64,000 nt of DNA from Callorhinus ursinus (taxonomy: Eukaryota; Chordata; Mammalia; Carnivora; Otariidae): contig NW_020312902.1 of assembly GCF_003265705.1 (NCBI RefSeq), positions 10,442,975 through 10,506,974 on the forward strand, in the 5' to 3' direction. The translations under genes and the position numbers were made by a program. Position 1 is the first letter of the stretch. Each line of letters opens with the position of its first letter. The notes under the pieces are model-generated. The model was not told the DNA's origin. It was given only the letters and a program-made list of their open reading frames with translations, and ran no database searches. Shown in pieces: positions 34,225 through 46,600 of the stretch.

Positions 34225-35640
34225 CTACCGGAAGAGAGAATAGAAAGGAATAGAGAGGAACTACAAACCGTCAGAAAACAATTAACAAAATTGTCATAAG
34301 TACATAACTTACCAAAAATTACTTTACATGTAAATGGACTAAAGTCTTCAATCAAAAGACATGGGGTGACTGAATATATAAAAAATATAAAGCTATATGT
34401 AAATATAAGAGATTCACTTCAAACATAAGGATAATCAGAGTGACTGTGAAGGGATGGAAAAAGATATTCTATGGAAATGAAAGCAAAATAAAGCTGGGGT
34501 AGCAATACTCACATCAGACAAAATATATTTTAAAACAAAAAGTGTAACAAAAGACAAAGAAGAGCAGTGCATAATGATAAAGAGGTTAATCCAACTAATG
34601 ATATTCGTGAACACTTAGTCACACAACATAGGAGCACCTGAATATATAAAGTGAAAATTAACAGAAATAAAGAGACAGATAGACAGCAATACAATAATAG
34701 TAGGAAATTTTAATACCTTATTTACATCAGGGCATAGATCATTAGACAGAAAATCAAAAAGGAAACCTTGGCCTTAAATCACACCTCAGACCAGATAGAC
34801 TTAATAGATACATATAGAACATTCCATGTCCTTTTAGTGGGAACATAAGTTGGTGCAGTCACTAAGGAAAACAATATAGAGGTTCCTCAAAACACTAAAA
34901 ACGTAACTACCACACAATCCAGTAATTACACTTCAGGGTATCTGAAGAAAACAAAAACACTAGTTTGAAAGTTTGAAAAGATGTATGTCCTCCTATGTTT
35001 ATTACAGCTTTACTTATAATAGCCAAGATATGGAAGCAAACTAAGTGTCCATCGAGAGTTGAATGGATAAAAAAGATGTGATATATCAGATATATCAGGT
35101 ATATATAATTCATCAATAAATGAATGGATAAAAAGATGTGAGATATACATATCTCTTAAATATATATCATGTATATATGATATATATAATGGATTATTAC
35201 TCAACCATAAAAAATGAAGTCTTTCCATTTGCAACAACATGGATGGACCTAGAGAGCATTATGCTAAGTGAAATAAGTCAGAGAGAAAAATACCATATGA
35301 TTTCACTTATATATAGTATCTAAAAGAAACAAAGCAAAATAGAAACAAACTCATTGATACAGAGAATACACTGGTACTTGCCAGAGGGGAGGGAGATGGG
35401 CGAACAGGTGAAATAGGTGAAGCAGATTAAGAAGTATAAACTTCTAGTTATAAAATTAAGCTACAGGGATATAATGTATAGAATACAGAATATAGACAAC
35501 AATACTTAAGTTTAATAACTTTGTGTTGTGATAGAAAGTAAGTAGACATATTGAGGTGATCATTTCATAATGTATAAAGATATAGAATCACTATGTTGTA
35601 TACCTGAAACTAATATAATCGTGTATGTCAGTTATAACTC
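34225..35640 (+). mobile_element. Old L1M, right half, internally deleted
   Basis: Resumes the L1M interrupted at 27160: inter-ORF sequence, the start of the endonuclease region ('catgtaaatggactaaagtc') and 'cagaccagatagacttaat'. At about 34835 it jumps straight to the ORF2 C-terminal and 3' part ('agtgggaacataagttggtg'), ending at 'cctgaaactaatataatcg'. The RT is missing. Many stops. Confidence 0.8.
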
Positions 35641-35794
35641 AAGGCAAAGTCAGCTGGCTCTTTGTACTCAGCAGTAGACTTCTCAAACATCTCAATTCTA
35701 CACCAATCCTGACCTCTTCCTCCAAGGCTTTACCTGCAAGAAATAATAGAATCCCTATCAGAAGCTTAGTCTAGAGCTGCATGAAGCAATATGA

Positions 35795-36120
35795 TATCTA
35801 ATAGCCATGTGTGGCCATTGAACATTTGAAATGTGGCTAGTCTTTAGGATCCTATAATGTTCTCCCTATATTAATATTTTTGTAATGATTACATATAAAA
35901 ATGTTAATGTTTGTATTACTGTATTAAATAAAACATGGAAATTAATGTCACCTGTTTATTTTTATGCTTTTCAATGCAGCCACTAAAATTCTTTTAAAGT
36001 AGACTCCATGGCCAACATAGGGCTTGAACTCATGACCCTGAGATCAAGAGTCACATGCTTTATCAACTAAGCCAGACAGGCACCTCTAAAAATTTTTAAA
36101 TTATACAGAAAGCTCATATT
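35795..36120. mobile_element. Old DNA-transposon-like repeat, family uncertain
   Basis: 'atctaatagccatgtgtggcc' and 'aacatttgaaatgtggctag' is a hallmark of a common non-autonomous hAT-type mammalian repeat. A SINE remnant lies within it. Confidence 0.45.
36000..36087 (-). mobile_element. Old CAN-SINE fragment
   Basis: 'gactccatggccaacatagg', 'tgaactcatgaccctgagatc', 'agtcacatgctttatcaac' and 'agccagacaggcacctc' match an older SINEC head in reverse. The CT-rich part and tail are gone. Confidence 0.8.
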
Positions 36121-36261
36121 CTATTTTATTGGCTAGTTCTGGTCCAGAGTCAATCATTTAACTTAAAGCCATGGGCAGCTTACTAACTTTGCCTCAAATA
36201 ATCCAGAAGCTGATTTAAGGAAATAAAAGAGGAAGAAGGTGTCTATAAAGGAAGCACCAGG

Positions 36262-36485
36262 AAATGGTAGAAAAGAACAAAGATTTTGGCCTCAGGAGTG
36301 ACCAAGGTTTAAGTCCTGACTCACCACTTTCTGCTGTGCAACCATGGGCAAATAACCTAGCTTCAGTGAACCTCAATTTTCCTTCTCTAAAACAAGAATA
36401 TAATACCTCTTGCTAGTTTTTAAAAGTATTAAGTGAGATAGTTTATGTGAAGTGCTTAGTATAGTACATATTTAATAAATGGCAT
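36262..36485 (+). mobile_element. MIR, well preserved
   Basis: 'cactttctgctgtgcaacc', 'gggcaaataacctagcttc', 'gagatagtttatgtgaag' and 'tatttaataaatggc' follow the full MIR layout. Confidence 0.85.
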
Positions 36486-37073
36486 AACAAAGAAATTGCC
36501 AAAAGGAGACTCAGAATTCAGTAGTATTGCAAAATTACTAAGATCTGAAGGACAGGCACTGGGTTTGGAAGTAGGGTAAGGTCACTGCTTAGTGGCTGAG
36601 GCCTCATCCTTCTTACTGTAAAAGTGATCACTGTGGAAATTTCTAAGAAGTCTGACTTTTTGGTGTGTATTTTGGTTAATTATCCCTTAAGCTATATTTT
36701 TATTGATAAATTATACAACTTAGTTTTTCCATATTCTTTTTGCTTATAAATTTATTTTGGTAGCCTAATTGTAATCACTTTGTAATTATTGTGTTAAGAC
36801 ATTTATTAATGTCAATCAAGTCATTGATAATATTACTTAGCATAAAACTCATCAAATCATGACCCTGTTTAGCCCAGAGCTTGTCTGTTGCAGCCATCTC
36901 CTCTGTGTGCTTTTGTCTTCTTTTTAATAACCTTGAAATGGCATTTTAATACCTTAGTATTATCCCTTTAATCCTATTAATAACATAAACCTACCACAAA
37001 TGTATTGTGGAGCCTGCTTCTTAGAGCCTTCTGTCTCTCAAAGAGGAATTATTTCTCCCTCCTTTCCCTCTGT
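36486..37073. other. Unique AT-rich DNA
   Basis: No gene or repeat recognised. Confidence 0.4.
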
Positions 37074-37478
37074 TTCAGTTTGTGAGGACAGCTGAGACAT
37101 GGTAACACAAACTGGGTAGCTTAAACAACAGAAATTTGTCCCACAGTTCTAGAGGTTAAACAGCTATGATCAAGGTGTCAGCAAGGTTGGTTCTTCTAAG
37201 GGCTACAAGGGAAAGATTTGTTCCAGCTCATTCTCCTTGCCTTGTAGATGGCTGTCTTCATGTTCATGTGGTATTCTCCCAGTATTTCAGTCTATCTTCA
37301 AATTCCTCTCCCTTTTGTTTTTGAGGACATCAGTGATATTGGATTGAGGCTAACCCCAGTGATCTCATTTTAACTTGACAAAGACCCTAATTTCAGATAA
37401 GCTTACATTTTGAGGTGCTGAGGGTTAGGACTTCAACATGTGAATTTTGGGGGGACATAACTCAACCCATAACGTCCA
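37074..37478 (-). mobile_element. Solo MLT1-type LTR
   Basis: Reverse MLT1: 'agcttaaacaacagaaattt', 'cacagttctagaggtt', 'gatcaaggtgtcagcaagg', 'cttgtagatggctgtcttc' and 'gttaggacttcaacatgtg', ending 'gggggacataactcaacccat'. Old, no coding capacity seen. Confidence 0.88.
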
Positions 37479-38496
37479 CCAACAGCTTGGATTCATTATT
37501 TATTAGTTTTTCCAGCCAAAAGAGACTAAAAATGAAATGGAAAATACTGAATCACAGTGCTATTTTTTTTTTTACATTCTCCAAGACCAGTCTCTTGTCA
37601 CAAAATGTAAGTATGTATGTCTGTCATCTGCTATTAAAGAAATTTATCTGAATCTAGCTATCGTTTTGTTCTTTGAGTCAGACTTCTGTCAGAGAAACTC
37701 CATGTGGCAGAAAGATCAAGAAACAGTGTCAAGGAAACTTGAGTTCTAGTTTTGTCTCTAACTTGATTTATGACCCTTAGAATGTTCTTTCACCATCTGT
37801 GGTTCTTTGTTTATTCATTTATGAAATCAGGTAGATTTGATGATGTCAAAAGCCCTTTATGATTCTATCCTTCTAGAATCAATTAAATTAAAATGCAATT
37901 TATCCTTACAGACTAAAAAGCACTTCTACTAGTTTTTGTATGGATTATAAAAACAAACAAACAAATTTTTCTTATTTCCTGGAACGTTGCCATAGTAAGT
38001 ATATAAATCTGTGTTGCTTATAAATAGCAGTGTTGTCCCCTAGAGTTTGCTACCATGCAACTTGTACCAGGAGATTGCTGGGAAAGCAATGTCTGAAAAG
38101 GGGAATATGAATCATGGATAAGAACATTTCACTTCTGAACCACCCAAAGCACCAATATAAGTAGACAAGTCAGAGCTTTCATGGAAAACACATTCTGGTG
38201 CCAAAGTGGGCCCAGGAAGGGAGAGCTTGTGGAGAGTTCTATGCAAAGGTATTTTTATTGTGTAACTACCACTTTTGTGTCTGCAGCCACACAACTGCTG
38301 GTGAGTTGGAGGTCCCTATTGGGCAGCATCTTCAGCTTTCAGGACAATGAGTAGGTTGTTGGGTACTCCCTCATCTACTCATCATTATATCTAAATTTAG
38401 ACAGTAATGTCTATTGTTACTCCTGCCTTCCAAGTCAATTCCAAGTCACTATGTTCACTAAAGGTAACCCAGAACTGTAGCATAACCTAATGGGTT
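37479..38496. other. Unique DNA, no gene recognised
   Basis: Short open frames only, no domain. Confidence 0.4.
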
Positions 38497-38950
38497 ATAT
38501 TAGTTTTCTAGAACTGCTCTAGAAATTATAAATTTGGTGGCTTAAAACAACAGGAATTTGTACTACCACATTTCTGGAGTCCAGAAGTTTAAAATCATGG
38601 TATTGGGAGGGTCATGCTCCCTTTAAAGGCACTAAGGGAAAATTCTTCCTTGCTTCTTTCAGATGCAGGTGGCTCCAGGCCCTCCTTGGCTTGTGACAGC
38701 ATAAGTCTAATCTCTGCCTGTATCTTCATATGGCCTTCTCCTCTAATCTTTTCCTCTTCTGTTTGTCTTCTTATCTTCCTAGAATGACACTCATATTTGG
38801 ATTTATGGTTCCCCCAGATAATCAAGGATGAATTCATTTCAAGATCCTAAAGTTAATTATATCGGCAAAGACACTTTTTACAAATAAAGTCACACTCATG
38901 GGTTCTAGGTGGTCGTTTCTTTTGAGGGCCACAACTCAACCTATTACCTG
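38497..38950 (-). mobile_element. MLT1-related LTR (MaLR)
   Basis: Reverse order of MaLR blocks: 'gtggcttaaaacaacagg', 'tttctggagtccagaag', 'ggccctccttggcttgtg', 'cttcatatggccttctcc' and 'gggccacaactcaacct'. Fairly diverged. Confidence 0.75.
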
Positions 38951-41900
38951 GTCATTCTAGGAAATAAAGTTCCGGCATACTTAATCAGGTTGACATAGTA
39001 CGATCCAGAATTAGCAATCTCTTTGCAACTTGTCATACACACATACCTCATTTAACCAGATTTGCTTCTACATAAAATCAATAGCAAAATCATGCTTCCT
39101 TATAAGATCATACAATTATTCTTTGCAAAACTGAAAACACACTAACCTTCTCCCCAGAGCAGAAACAAAACTATCATTTGTCATGTCTTCATTTCTTCCT
39201 CATCTAGTTATATTCTTCCTATATATTCTGAATTTACAATAGTGAGATTTAAGGTTAATCATTATTATTCATTCTTAACACTACTTACATTTAGATGTTT
39301 GATAAATAGGAGAGGGAAAAATTTAAATGAGTTACATATGCAAAAATATTCATGTCAAAGCATAGAATACTCATAAACACTAAGGGGCTCATTTGTGCAA
39401 TTGCTCACATGTTGATACCTGGTATTCAAAACTTCTTTCTTCCAGTACCCACACCACATGCCCTTTGTCTTCAGAAATAACTTCAGCTGGTCATGATTCC
39501 AGGCCTGGTGGGATGACCCAAATGTCTATACCTGAAATTTCTGTGCTATTAGAAGTTCTACCTGTATTTCATTGTTGATATTTATTATCAAGATTTTTAA
39601 TAGGACAGATAATTAGCACTCCAGAAGACATCGTACATTTCAGTCATAGCTTTCCATATCTCTATATTCTAGAAACAATTCAATGTCTCCTTCATAATCA
39701 GGATAAATCACCCTAATCATAGTTTTTCCCTTCTTTGCCTATCAGTTCATTGACATGAAAAGCCCTAAGTTTTCAAGTGACATTCTTAGCATCTGCTTAA
39801 TATAATTATCTTATTGTGTCACATGTTAGAAGTATTTAGAGCAAAATCATCTAAACCAGAAGAACCTAGTTTTTTTCTATCAGGCATGAAAAAATGTATA
39901 ATGGATGATTAGAGCTAATAATGCCCACAAATTACATGCCTTGATCCATGAGTTCTGGAAGTAGAAGAAAGATTGCTGCATATTTATCACAGACTCAGAG
40001 AATAAAATACATCGTGGAAGACATACCTCAGAGCCTCAAAGTGTTGTCATCCTCAGATGCTGTCAGTGCATCTTTAAGAAGTTATCCTCTATTCTGTCAA
40101 GCCAGATACATCATGATGACTAATAATGTGGTAAACACAATGAATTCCCTGAGTTTGAATCTACGAGTATATTTCATTTTCTGCAAAATGAGTTCCCTAG
40201 TCAGAAACAATGCTAAGTAACATGCATGACAAAAAATAAGGCATCCTGTAAGTCTTTAATCGGGAACTTTGGCAGAATCATTGCAGTCAGGAAAGAAAAT
40301 CTATATCCAAAATAAGTGCCCACTTCAATGAGAATAAACTACTACCTCTTTCTTGATGAAAATAGTCCAATGTAATTAACTAGCCACTTAATGGCTGGTT
40401 GGTTCCCCAGCTGATTTGCAGCTCAGTGTTAATCTGTGCTGTTGACAGGTTGAGTTCTCACCAGTAGCTGTAGCCAGATTAGCCTTGATGAAGTGAAATT
40501 TGAGCTTCTGAAACCATGCATAAACTCTAACCTTGTCACCATGGCCAATTTGTTCATGAGCTCATTGGGCAAGGATAGTGAGGCCTATGGAGAGAGACTA
40601 ATTGACATTCACTGAATATTTTATCTTATCCACATGATTACTAATATCATTGAGATTCTCTACCAGCTGAGTTTACTCTTTTGTGAGCATTGACACACAC
40701 CTCTTCCCTAGACCCATTGGTCAGCAGTTTTCCCATTGTGTTCTTTCTAAATAATTGAACATCTAGGCAAACAATTAGTCACTGTCCACAAATTAGAGTA
40801 ATTCTATGTCTTTGGCCATTTCTCCTTAATGGCAAAATTCACTGTCCTCTGGGTTGAGCATATCTTTCATAATAAATCAACTCAAGCATTCTGATATCTA
40901 AGTTTTGGGAAACCTTCTCTGTTTTAAACTATGGACATCCTGACATCTCAGCTTGATTCAGTGCAGACAACCTCTAAGTTTTTAGACATCTCAGAAAACT
41001 ATTAGAACCATCCTCAGTGCTCCAGCTTACTGAATCCAGGAATTTTGTCTAATGTACCCATTTGAAATAGTTGGCTTACCTCAACAATATATTCTTTCTT
41101 CTCTGATTCAAAATTCTCCCAATTATTTCCATATATATTTCAGTTCTAATGAAGTAAATTAGCAGTCTTAAAATTATGTTGGTGTCTACAATCCCTCTTC
41201 AGAGCTCATTCCTTGGATCCAGGGTCCTGGAACCTGCTGGCACTACATCTGGTTATAAATCTAGATGCAATGAGCTATTATGTGGATAGGTCTTGAACAG
41301 TATCCCCATTCCCCTCAATCAACTACCTCAGGAAAACCCATTACACATTCTTTGAGAAAGTTATAAAAATTCCATTCAGATAAGGCAGGATGAGCTGCTT
41401 CTCCTGGCTGTTGAGATTTGGCAGAATTTGGAGCTTCAAAGCCATCAGCCTCATCAGAATTTTCCATTTTATTTTATCCTGATTTTCAATGTCCCACTCC
41501 TTCCCAAAAATATCCTAACATTAACATAAGAGAACCTATGAAGTTTAGTCTTGAGTTTAGATTTTCAGCAATTTCAACCCTGTGACTATCGAAGATACAG
41601 GTTATTTTTAAGGTAGAATGGAAATATTCTGGTTTCTTATTATTCAGATATTTATCTGGGAATTTGAAGTCTTGTGCTCAAATCTGTTTTTTTCTTTTCT
41701 CAAGTACATCAGTACTCTTAGAAGCAACCACAAATTCCCACAATCATTATAGTCTTTATTTCCACTATATTGTTCTTTGGCTCTATAGCAACAGCTATTT
41801 GACCCTCCAAAGACTTGCCTTCTGAAAGGACTTCACTCAAGGTGACCAAAGGTCTTAAATTTAGTAACACCTTGGCCAAGGCCTGCCAGGTACTGTAAAT

Positions 41901-43880
41901 GTCCTGTTTATCCCTGGCAGCAGTGTCATTCGCCCAGCTAAATCTTGTCAGATCAGTAAACCAATTCCACATTTCTATCCTTAAGTTTCTCTTTCCATGG
42001 AACCACTTCTCATACCAATACCTGAATCTTCAAACCTTTAGTCATAGAGGCAGAGTAGAGTATTAAGAGATTAAAGGACTTATTTTAGATATTAGATATG
42101 TGGCAAGAGATGGAGAGATAAAGGTCAGAAAGTAGGAGTCAGAAGATTAGAGAAAGTATCACTAATTGTTCCTCTGAAGCACTGACACAGGTGAACAAAT
42201 CAGAGCTTTTGGTGAAATCTGAAAAGCTAAACAAGATCCAGCTGCTAAAGTAGATCTATAAAGGGTGAGCTCAAGAGGAGACTGGCAGGAAGGTGTGCTG
42301 TTATAAAATTACCACTCAGTGTTTCTGCGGTTGTTCATCTGGTAGAGGGCTGATGGCAGCAAGGTCTGCAGTCTGGAAAAGAAGCCAGATGCAAAAGCAG
42401 AGGACATCAAAGACAAATTGGACATGCTGAGCTGATTTCTATCTGTATACGAGCATATCTTCTCAAGACAACCTTCTGATATTAATGGCAGTTGCTATAT
42501 TTCCTCCTTCCAAGTCTTATGCAACTTTTTCCTTGCCAGCCTAACCTGGTATCATACAGAGGTGGGCATTCTGGGAAACACAGCTCCAGCTTAGCTAAGT
42601 TCCCACCTTAATCAAGTTGACCTGGAAACATCCAGCACATATATGGCAATGTTCACTTAAATAAGTAGTCACTGCTCACCTTGGTTTGGTACTGTAGGCA
42701 CTGTTCAGTGAAAAGTAAAGCTTTCTGTGGACTACATCTAAACTCTTATATGCCAGGCAATATTTATCTTTGCAAATTCTGAACTGTAACTCAGAATTTA
42801 TTGATTGCAGTTTTGTTCTCCTGGAGATCCACATTCCACAGACTTCTGACCTCCTACTGAAAAATAGATTGCATTCTGTAGGTTTTATATCTGCTGAGTG
42901 TAGCTTGTTGTTTCTTGGATTCTAATGCCATGATCTTTGTCAGTTTGTTTGTTTTGTTTAATCTATGTGGTTGTATACCTTCCAGGTCAGTAGCTTCCTA
43001 AAGAAATTGTAGAAGGGCAGGGGAAAAGAAGGAGGAGGAGATGGGGGAATAGGAGAAAAAGAAGGAAAAAAGAGATTATGCATGTCTGAAAATTCTCCTT
43101 ACTCTATCATCCCTGGATCATGAGTTTTGCTGAATATACAATTCTAGGTTGAAAGTAATTTTTTCTTAGAAAGTTATTGAATGCATATATCTTACGTTTT
43201 CTATCACCAATAAGCTTATTGAGATTCCTGTTACTATTCTTATTTTCCATCCTATTTTAGCTCTCTAGAAATTCTTATGATCTTTTACTTTCGAATTCTG
43301 AAATTCAGCAAGGCATGCCTTGATTCAGATCCTTCTTATTCACTGTATGGACTATTCAGCCTATTGCTATTCAATCTGGAAATGAATCAATTATTTCCTA
43401 ATTTTTCCTCAAGTTAATATTTTAAATAGGAAACCCAGATTCAACTGTGTTTTTCATTACCATTATTTGCCTATATAAAACAAACCTGATATTCATTCAA
43501 ACCTATTTTTCTTTGTTTGGTTCTCTGGAGACTATGCTCCATATGATGGTTACCAAACCTATCGCTAAGTGCCTCCAACACTATGCCATGTTTGTTACAA
43601 TTTGTGTAGGCCTTGCACAAGTTCTGGCTTACTTTTCATTCCATTCACCCACACAGCAGTAGACTAAGAAGGTCCAGTGCATGTGCCATGTCCTACAGGG
43701 AGTCTTCTTAGTATCCATTTATTAATTCTCTTTCTCTGGACTCTTGAACCCCACATGTTAGTGATGTTATATGCATAGTAGTAGGAAGAAGTCATCATAA
43801 TATTTTAGGTAATGTTTCTAGATTAAAGATAGTTTGGTCATTCTAAATACATTTATATAAATATTTCAGAAAGTTCTGTT
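38951..43880. other. Old AT-rich region, possible ERV-like/HAL1 remnants
   Basis: No gene is recognised. A similar motif order occurs at 38954-39010 and 42568-42634 (ATTCTRGGAAA, AGYTCCRGC, CTTAATCARGTTGAC, ATCCAG). Together with the adjacent LTR this suggests a degraded MaLR-type internal region, which I cannot confirm. The part at about 43080-43760 has a pattern reminiscent of reversed L1/HAL1 ORF1 ('gtctgaaaattctcct', 'atacaattctaggttgaaag'). An 84-codon minus frame at 41718-41972 has no domain I recognise. Confidence 0.3.
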
Positions 43881-44350
43881 ATAGGTTATGTTATTTTAAT
43901 TTTTATTTTATTAGAGACTTTGTTTAGAACAGTTGTAAGTTTATAGTGTACATTGAGAGAGAGGTACAGAGACTTCCCATGTACCCACTGCCCCCACACA
44001 TGCATATCCTCCTCTATTATCGACATTTGATAGGTACATTTGTTTTACTGAGGATAAACCCACAATGACATATTAAATTTCAGTTTATCTTAGGGCTCAC
44101 TCTTGGTGTTGTACATTTTATAGGTTTGAACGTATATGTGACAAATATTATAATATCATATATAGTATTTTTATTGCCCTTAAAGTCCTCTGTAATCTGC
44201 CTATCCATCTTCCCACCTCTACCTAGCCTTGGGAAGCGCTGATCTTTTTATTGTCTCCATAGTTCCTTTTCGAGAATGTCATACAGTTGGAATCGCATCT
44301 CAGATTGGCTTTTTTCAAGTAATATATATTTAACGTTCCCCCATATCTTT

Positions 44351-44731
44351 TCATGGTTTGATAGCCCATTTCTTTTTAGCAATGAATAATATTCTATTGC
44401 CTGGATATATCCGTTTATTTACCCATGTAACTACTGAAGGACACCTTGGTAGCTTCCATGTCTTAACAGTTATGTATAAATCCTCTATAAATATCCTTGT
44501 GCAGGTTTTTATGTGGTCATAAGGTTTCAAGTCCTTTGGGTAAATACCAAGGAGCACAGTTGCTGGATCATATGGTAAGAGTATGTTGAGTTTTGTTAAG
44601 ACACAGCCAAAATATCTTCCAAAGTGGCTGTACCACTTTTTGTATTCCCACCAGGAATGTATGAGAGTTCCTTTTGCTCCCCATCTTTGCCAGCATTTGG
44701 TACTGTGAGTTCTCAATTTTGGCCATCCCAA
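44351..44731 (-). pseudogene. L1M ORF2 C-terminal remnant, 126 codons
   Basis: Still open across the former ORF2 end, with degraded knuckle 'CWQRWGAKGTLIHSWWEYKK' (one Cys replaced by Arg-Trp, last Cys by Tyr) and 'LNILLPYDPATVLLGIYPKD'. Its function is gone. Confidence 0.8.
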
Positions 44732-45883
44732 TAGATCTATAGTGGTATATCTTTTGTTTTAATTTACATTTCCCTGATGACATCTGATGTGGTGTATCTT
44801 TTCATATGCTTATTTGCCATCTGTTTATCTTATTCGGCGACATATCAGTTAAAGTCTTTGGCCTATTTTTTTAATTGGGCTGTTTTTTGTTTGTTTGTTT
44901 GTGTAGTTTTAATAGTTCTTTGCATATTTCAGTTAACAGTTCTTTATCAGATGCATCTTTTGCAAATATTTTCTCCCAGTCTATGGTTTATCTTCTGATT
45001 CTCTTGATAATTACCTTTTGCAGAGCAGAAGCTGTTTTTTTTTTAATTTTAATAAAGTCCAGCTTATCAATTATTTCTTTTATGGTTCATGTATTTGGTG
45101 TCATAACTAAAAAGGCATCACCATACCCTATATCATCTAAGTTTTCTCCTATGTCGTCTTCTAGGAGTTTTAGTTTTTCATTTATGTTTAAGTATATGAC
45201 CCATTTTGAGTTATATTATGTGAATGGCATAAAATCTGTGTCTAGATGATGATGATGAAGAATGCATGTGGATGTTCAGTTGTTTCAGCACCATTTATTG
45301 AAAAAGCTATCTTTCCTCCTTTGTATTGCCTTTATTAAAGGCAAACCCTTTGCTTTTTGACAAAGATTAGCTGACTATATTTATGCAGGTCTGTTTTTGG
45401 GATCTCTATTCTATTCTATCGATCTATTTGCCTATTCTTTCATCAATATCACAGTCTCTTGATTACTATAGCTTTATAGTAAGTCTTAAAGTCAGATATC
45501 ATCAGTCCTCCAACTTTGTTCTTTTCTTTCAGTACTGTGCTGGCTATTTTGGGTCTTTTGACTGTAGATAAAAACTGTGCTATGGTGAGCGCTGTGAATT
45601 GTGTAAGATTGTTGAATCACAGACCTGTACCTCTGAAACAAATAATATATGTTAAAAAAAAAAGAAGATAGTAAGAAGGGAAAAATGAAGGGGGGGAATT
45701 GGAGGGGGAGACAAACCATGAGAGACTATGGACTCTGAGAAAGAAACTGAGGGTTCAAGAGGGGTGGGGGGTGGAGGAATGTGTTAGCCTGGTGATGGGT
45801 ATTAAAGAGGGCACATACTGAATGGAGCACTGGGTGTTATACGCAAACAACGAATCATGGAACACTACATCAAAAACTAATGA

Positions 45884-46600
45884 ACGACGTGGATGGAACT
45901 GGAGGGTGTTATGCTGAGTGAAATAAGTCAATCAGAGAAAGACATGTATCATATGACCTCACTGATATGAGGAATTCTTAATCTCGGGAAACAAACTGAG
46001 GGTTGCTGGAATGGTGGGGGGTGGGAGGGNNNNNNNNNNNNNNNNNNNNNNNNNNNNNNNNNNNNNNNNNNNNNNNNNNNNNNNNNNNNNNNNNNNNNNN
46101 NNNNNNNNNNNNNNNNNNNNNNNNNNNNNCAGGAAACAAACTGAGGGTTGCTGGAATGGTGGGGGGTGGGAGGGATTGGGTGGCTGGGTGATAGACATTG
46201 GGGAGGGTATGTGCTATGGTGAGCACTGTGAATTGTAGAAGACTGATGAATCACGGATCTGTACTTCTGAAATAAATAATGCAATATATGTTAAAAAAAA
46301 AAAGAAGAAGATAGCAGGAGGGGAAGAATGAAGGGGAGTAAGTCGGAGGGGGAGACGAACCATTAGAGACTATGGACTCTGAAAAACAAACTGAGGGTTC
46401 TAGAGGGGAGGGGGGTGGGGGGATAGGTTAGCCTGGTGATGGGTATTAAAGAGGGCACATTCTGGTGGAGCACTGGGTGTTATGCACAAACAATGAATCA
46501 TGGAACACTACATCAAAAACTAATGATGTAATGTATGGTGATTAACATAACAATAACAAATTATTAAAAAATAAAATAAAATAAAATAGCACAATGAGAA
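45884..46600 (+). mobile_element. Inner L1 3'-end insertion, contains assembly gap
   Basis: Another 5'-truncated L1: it begins ACGACGTGGATGGAACTGG in the ORF2 end and runs through the 3' UTR to an AAATAAAATAAAATAAAAT tail. The perfect 12-bp duplication AAAAACTAATGA lies at 45872-45883 and 46601-46612. Its middle is the 100-N gap. The tail contains TAGCACAATGAG before the last A-run. Confidence 0.88.
46030..46129. other. Assembly gap (100 N)
   Basis: Exactly 100 N, the usual length for a gap of unknown size. The sequence ending at 46029 and the one ending at 46174 share an almost identical stretch (GGAAACAAACTGAGGGTTGC ... GGTGGGGGGTGGGAGGG). Confidence 0.99.
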
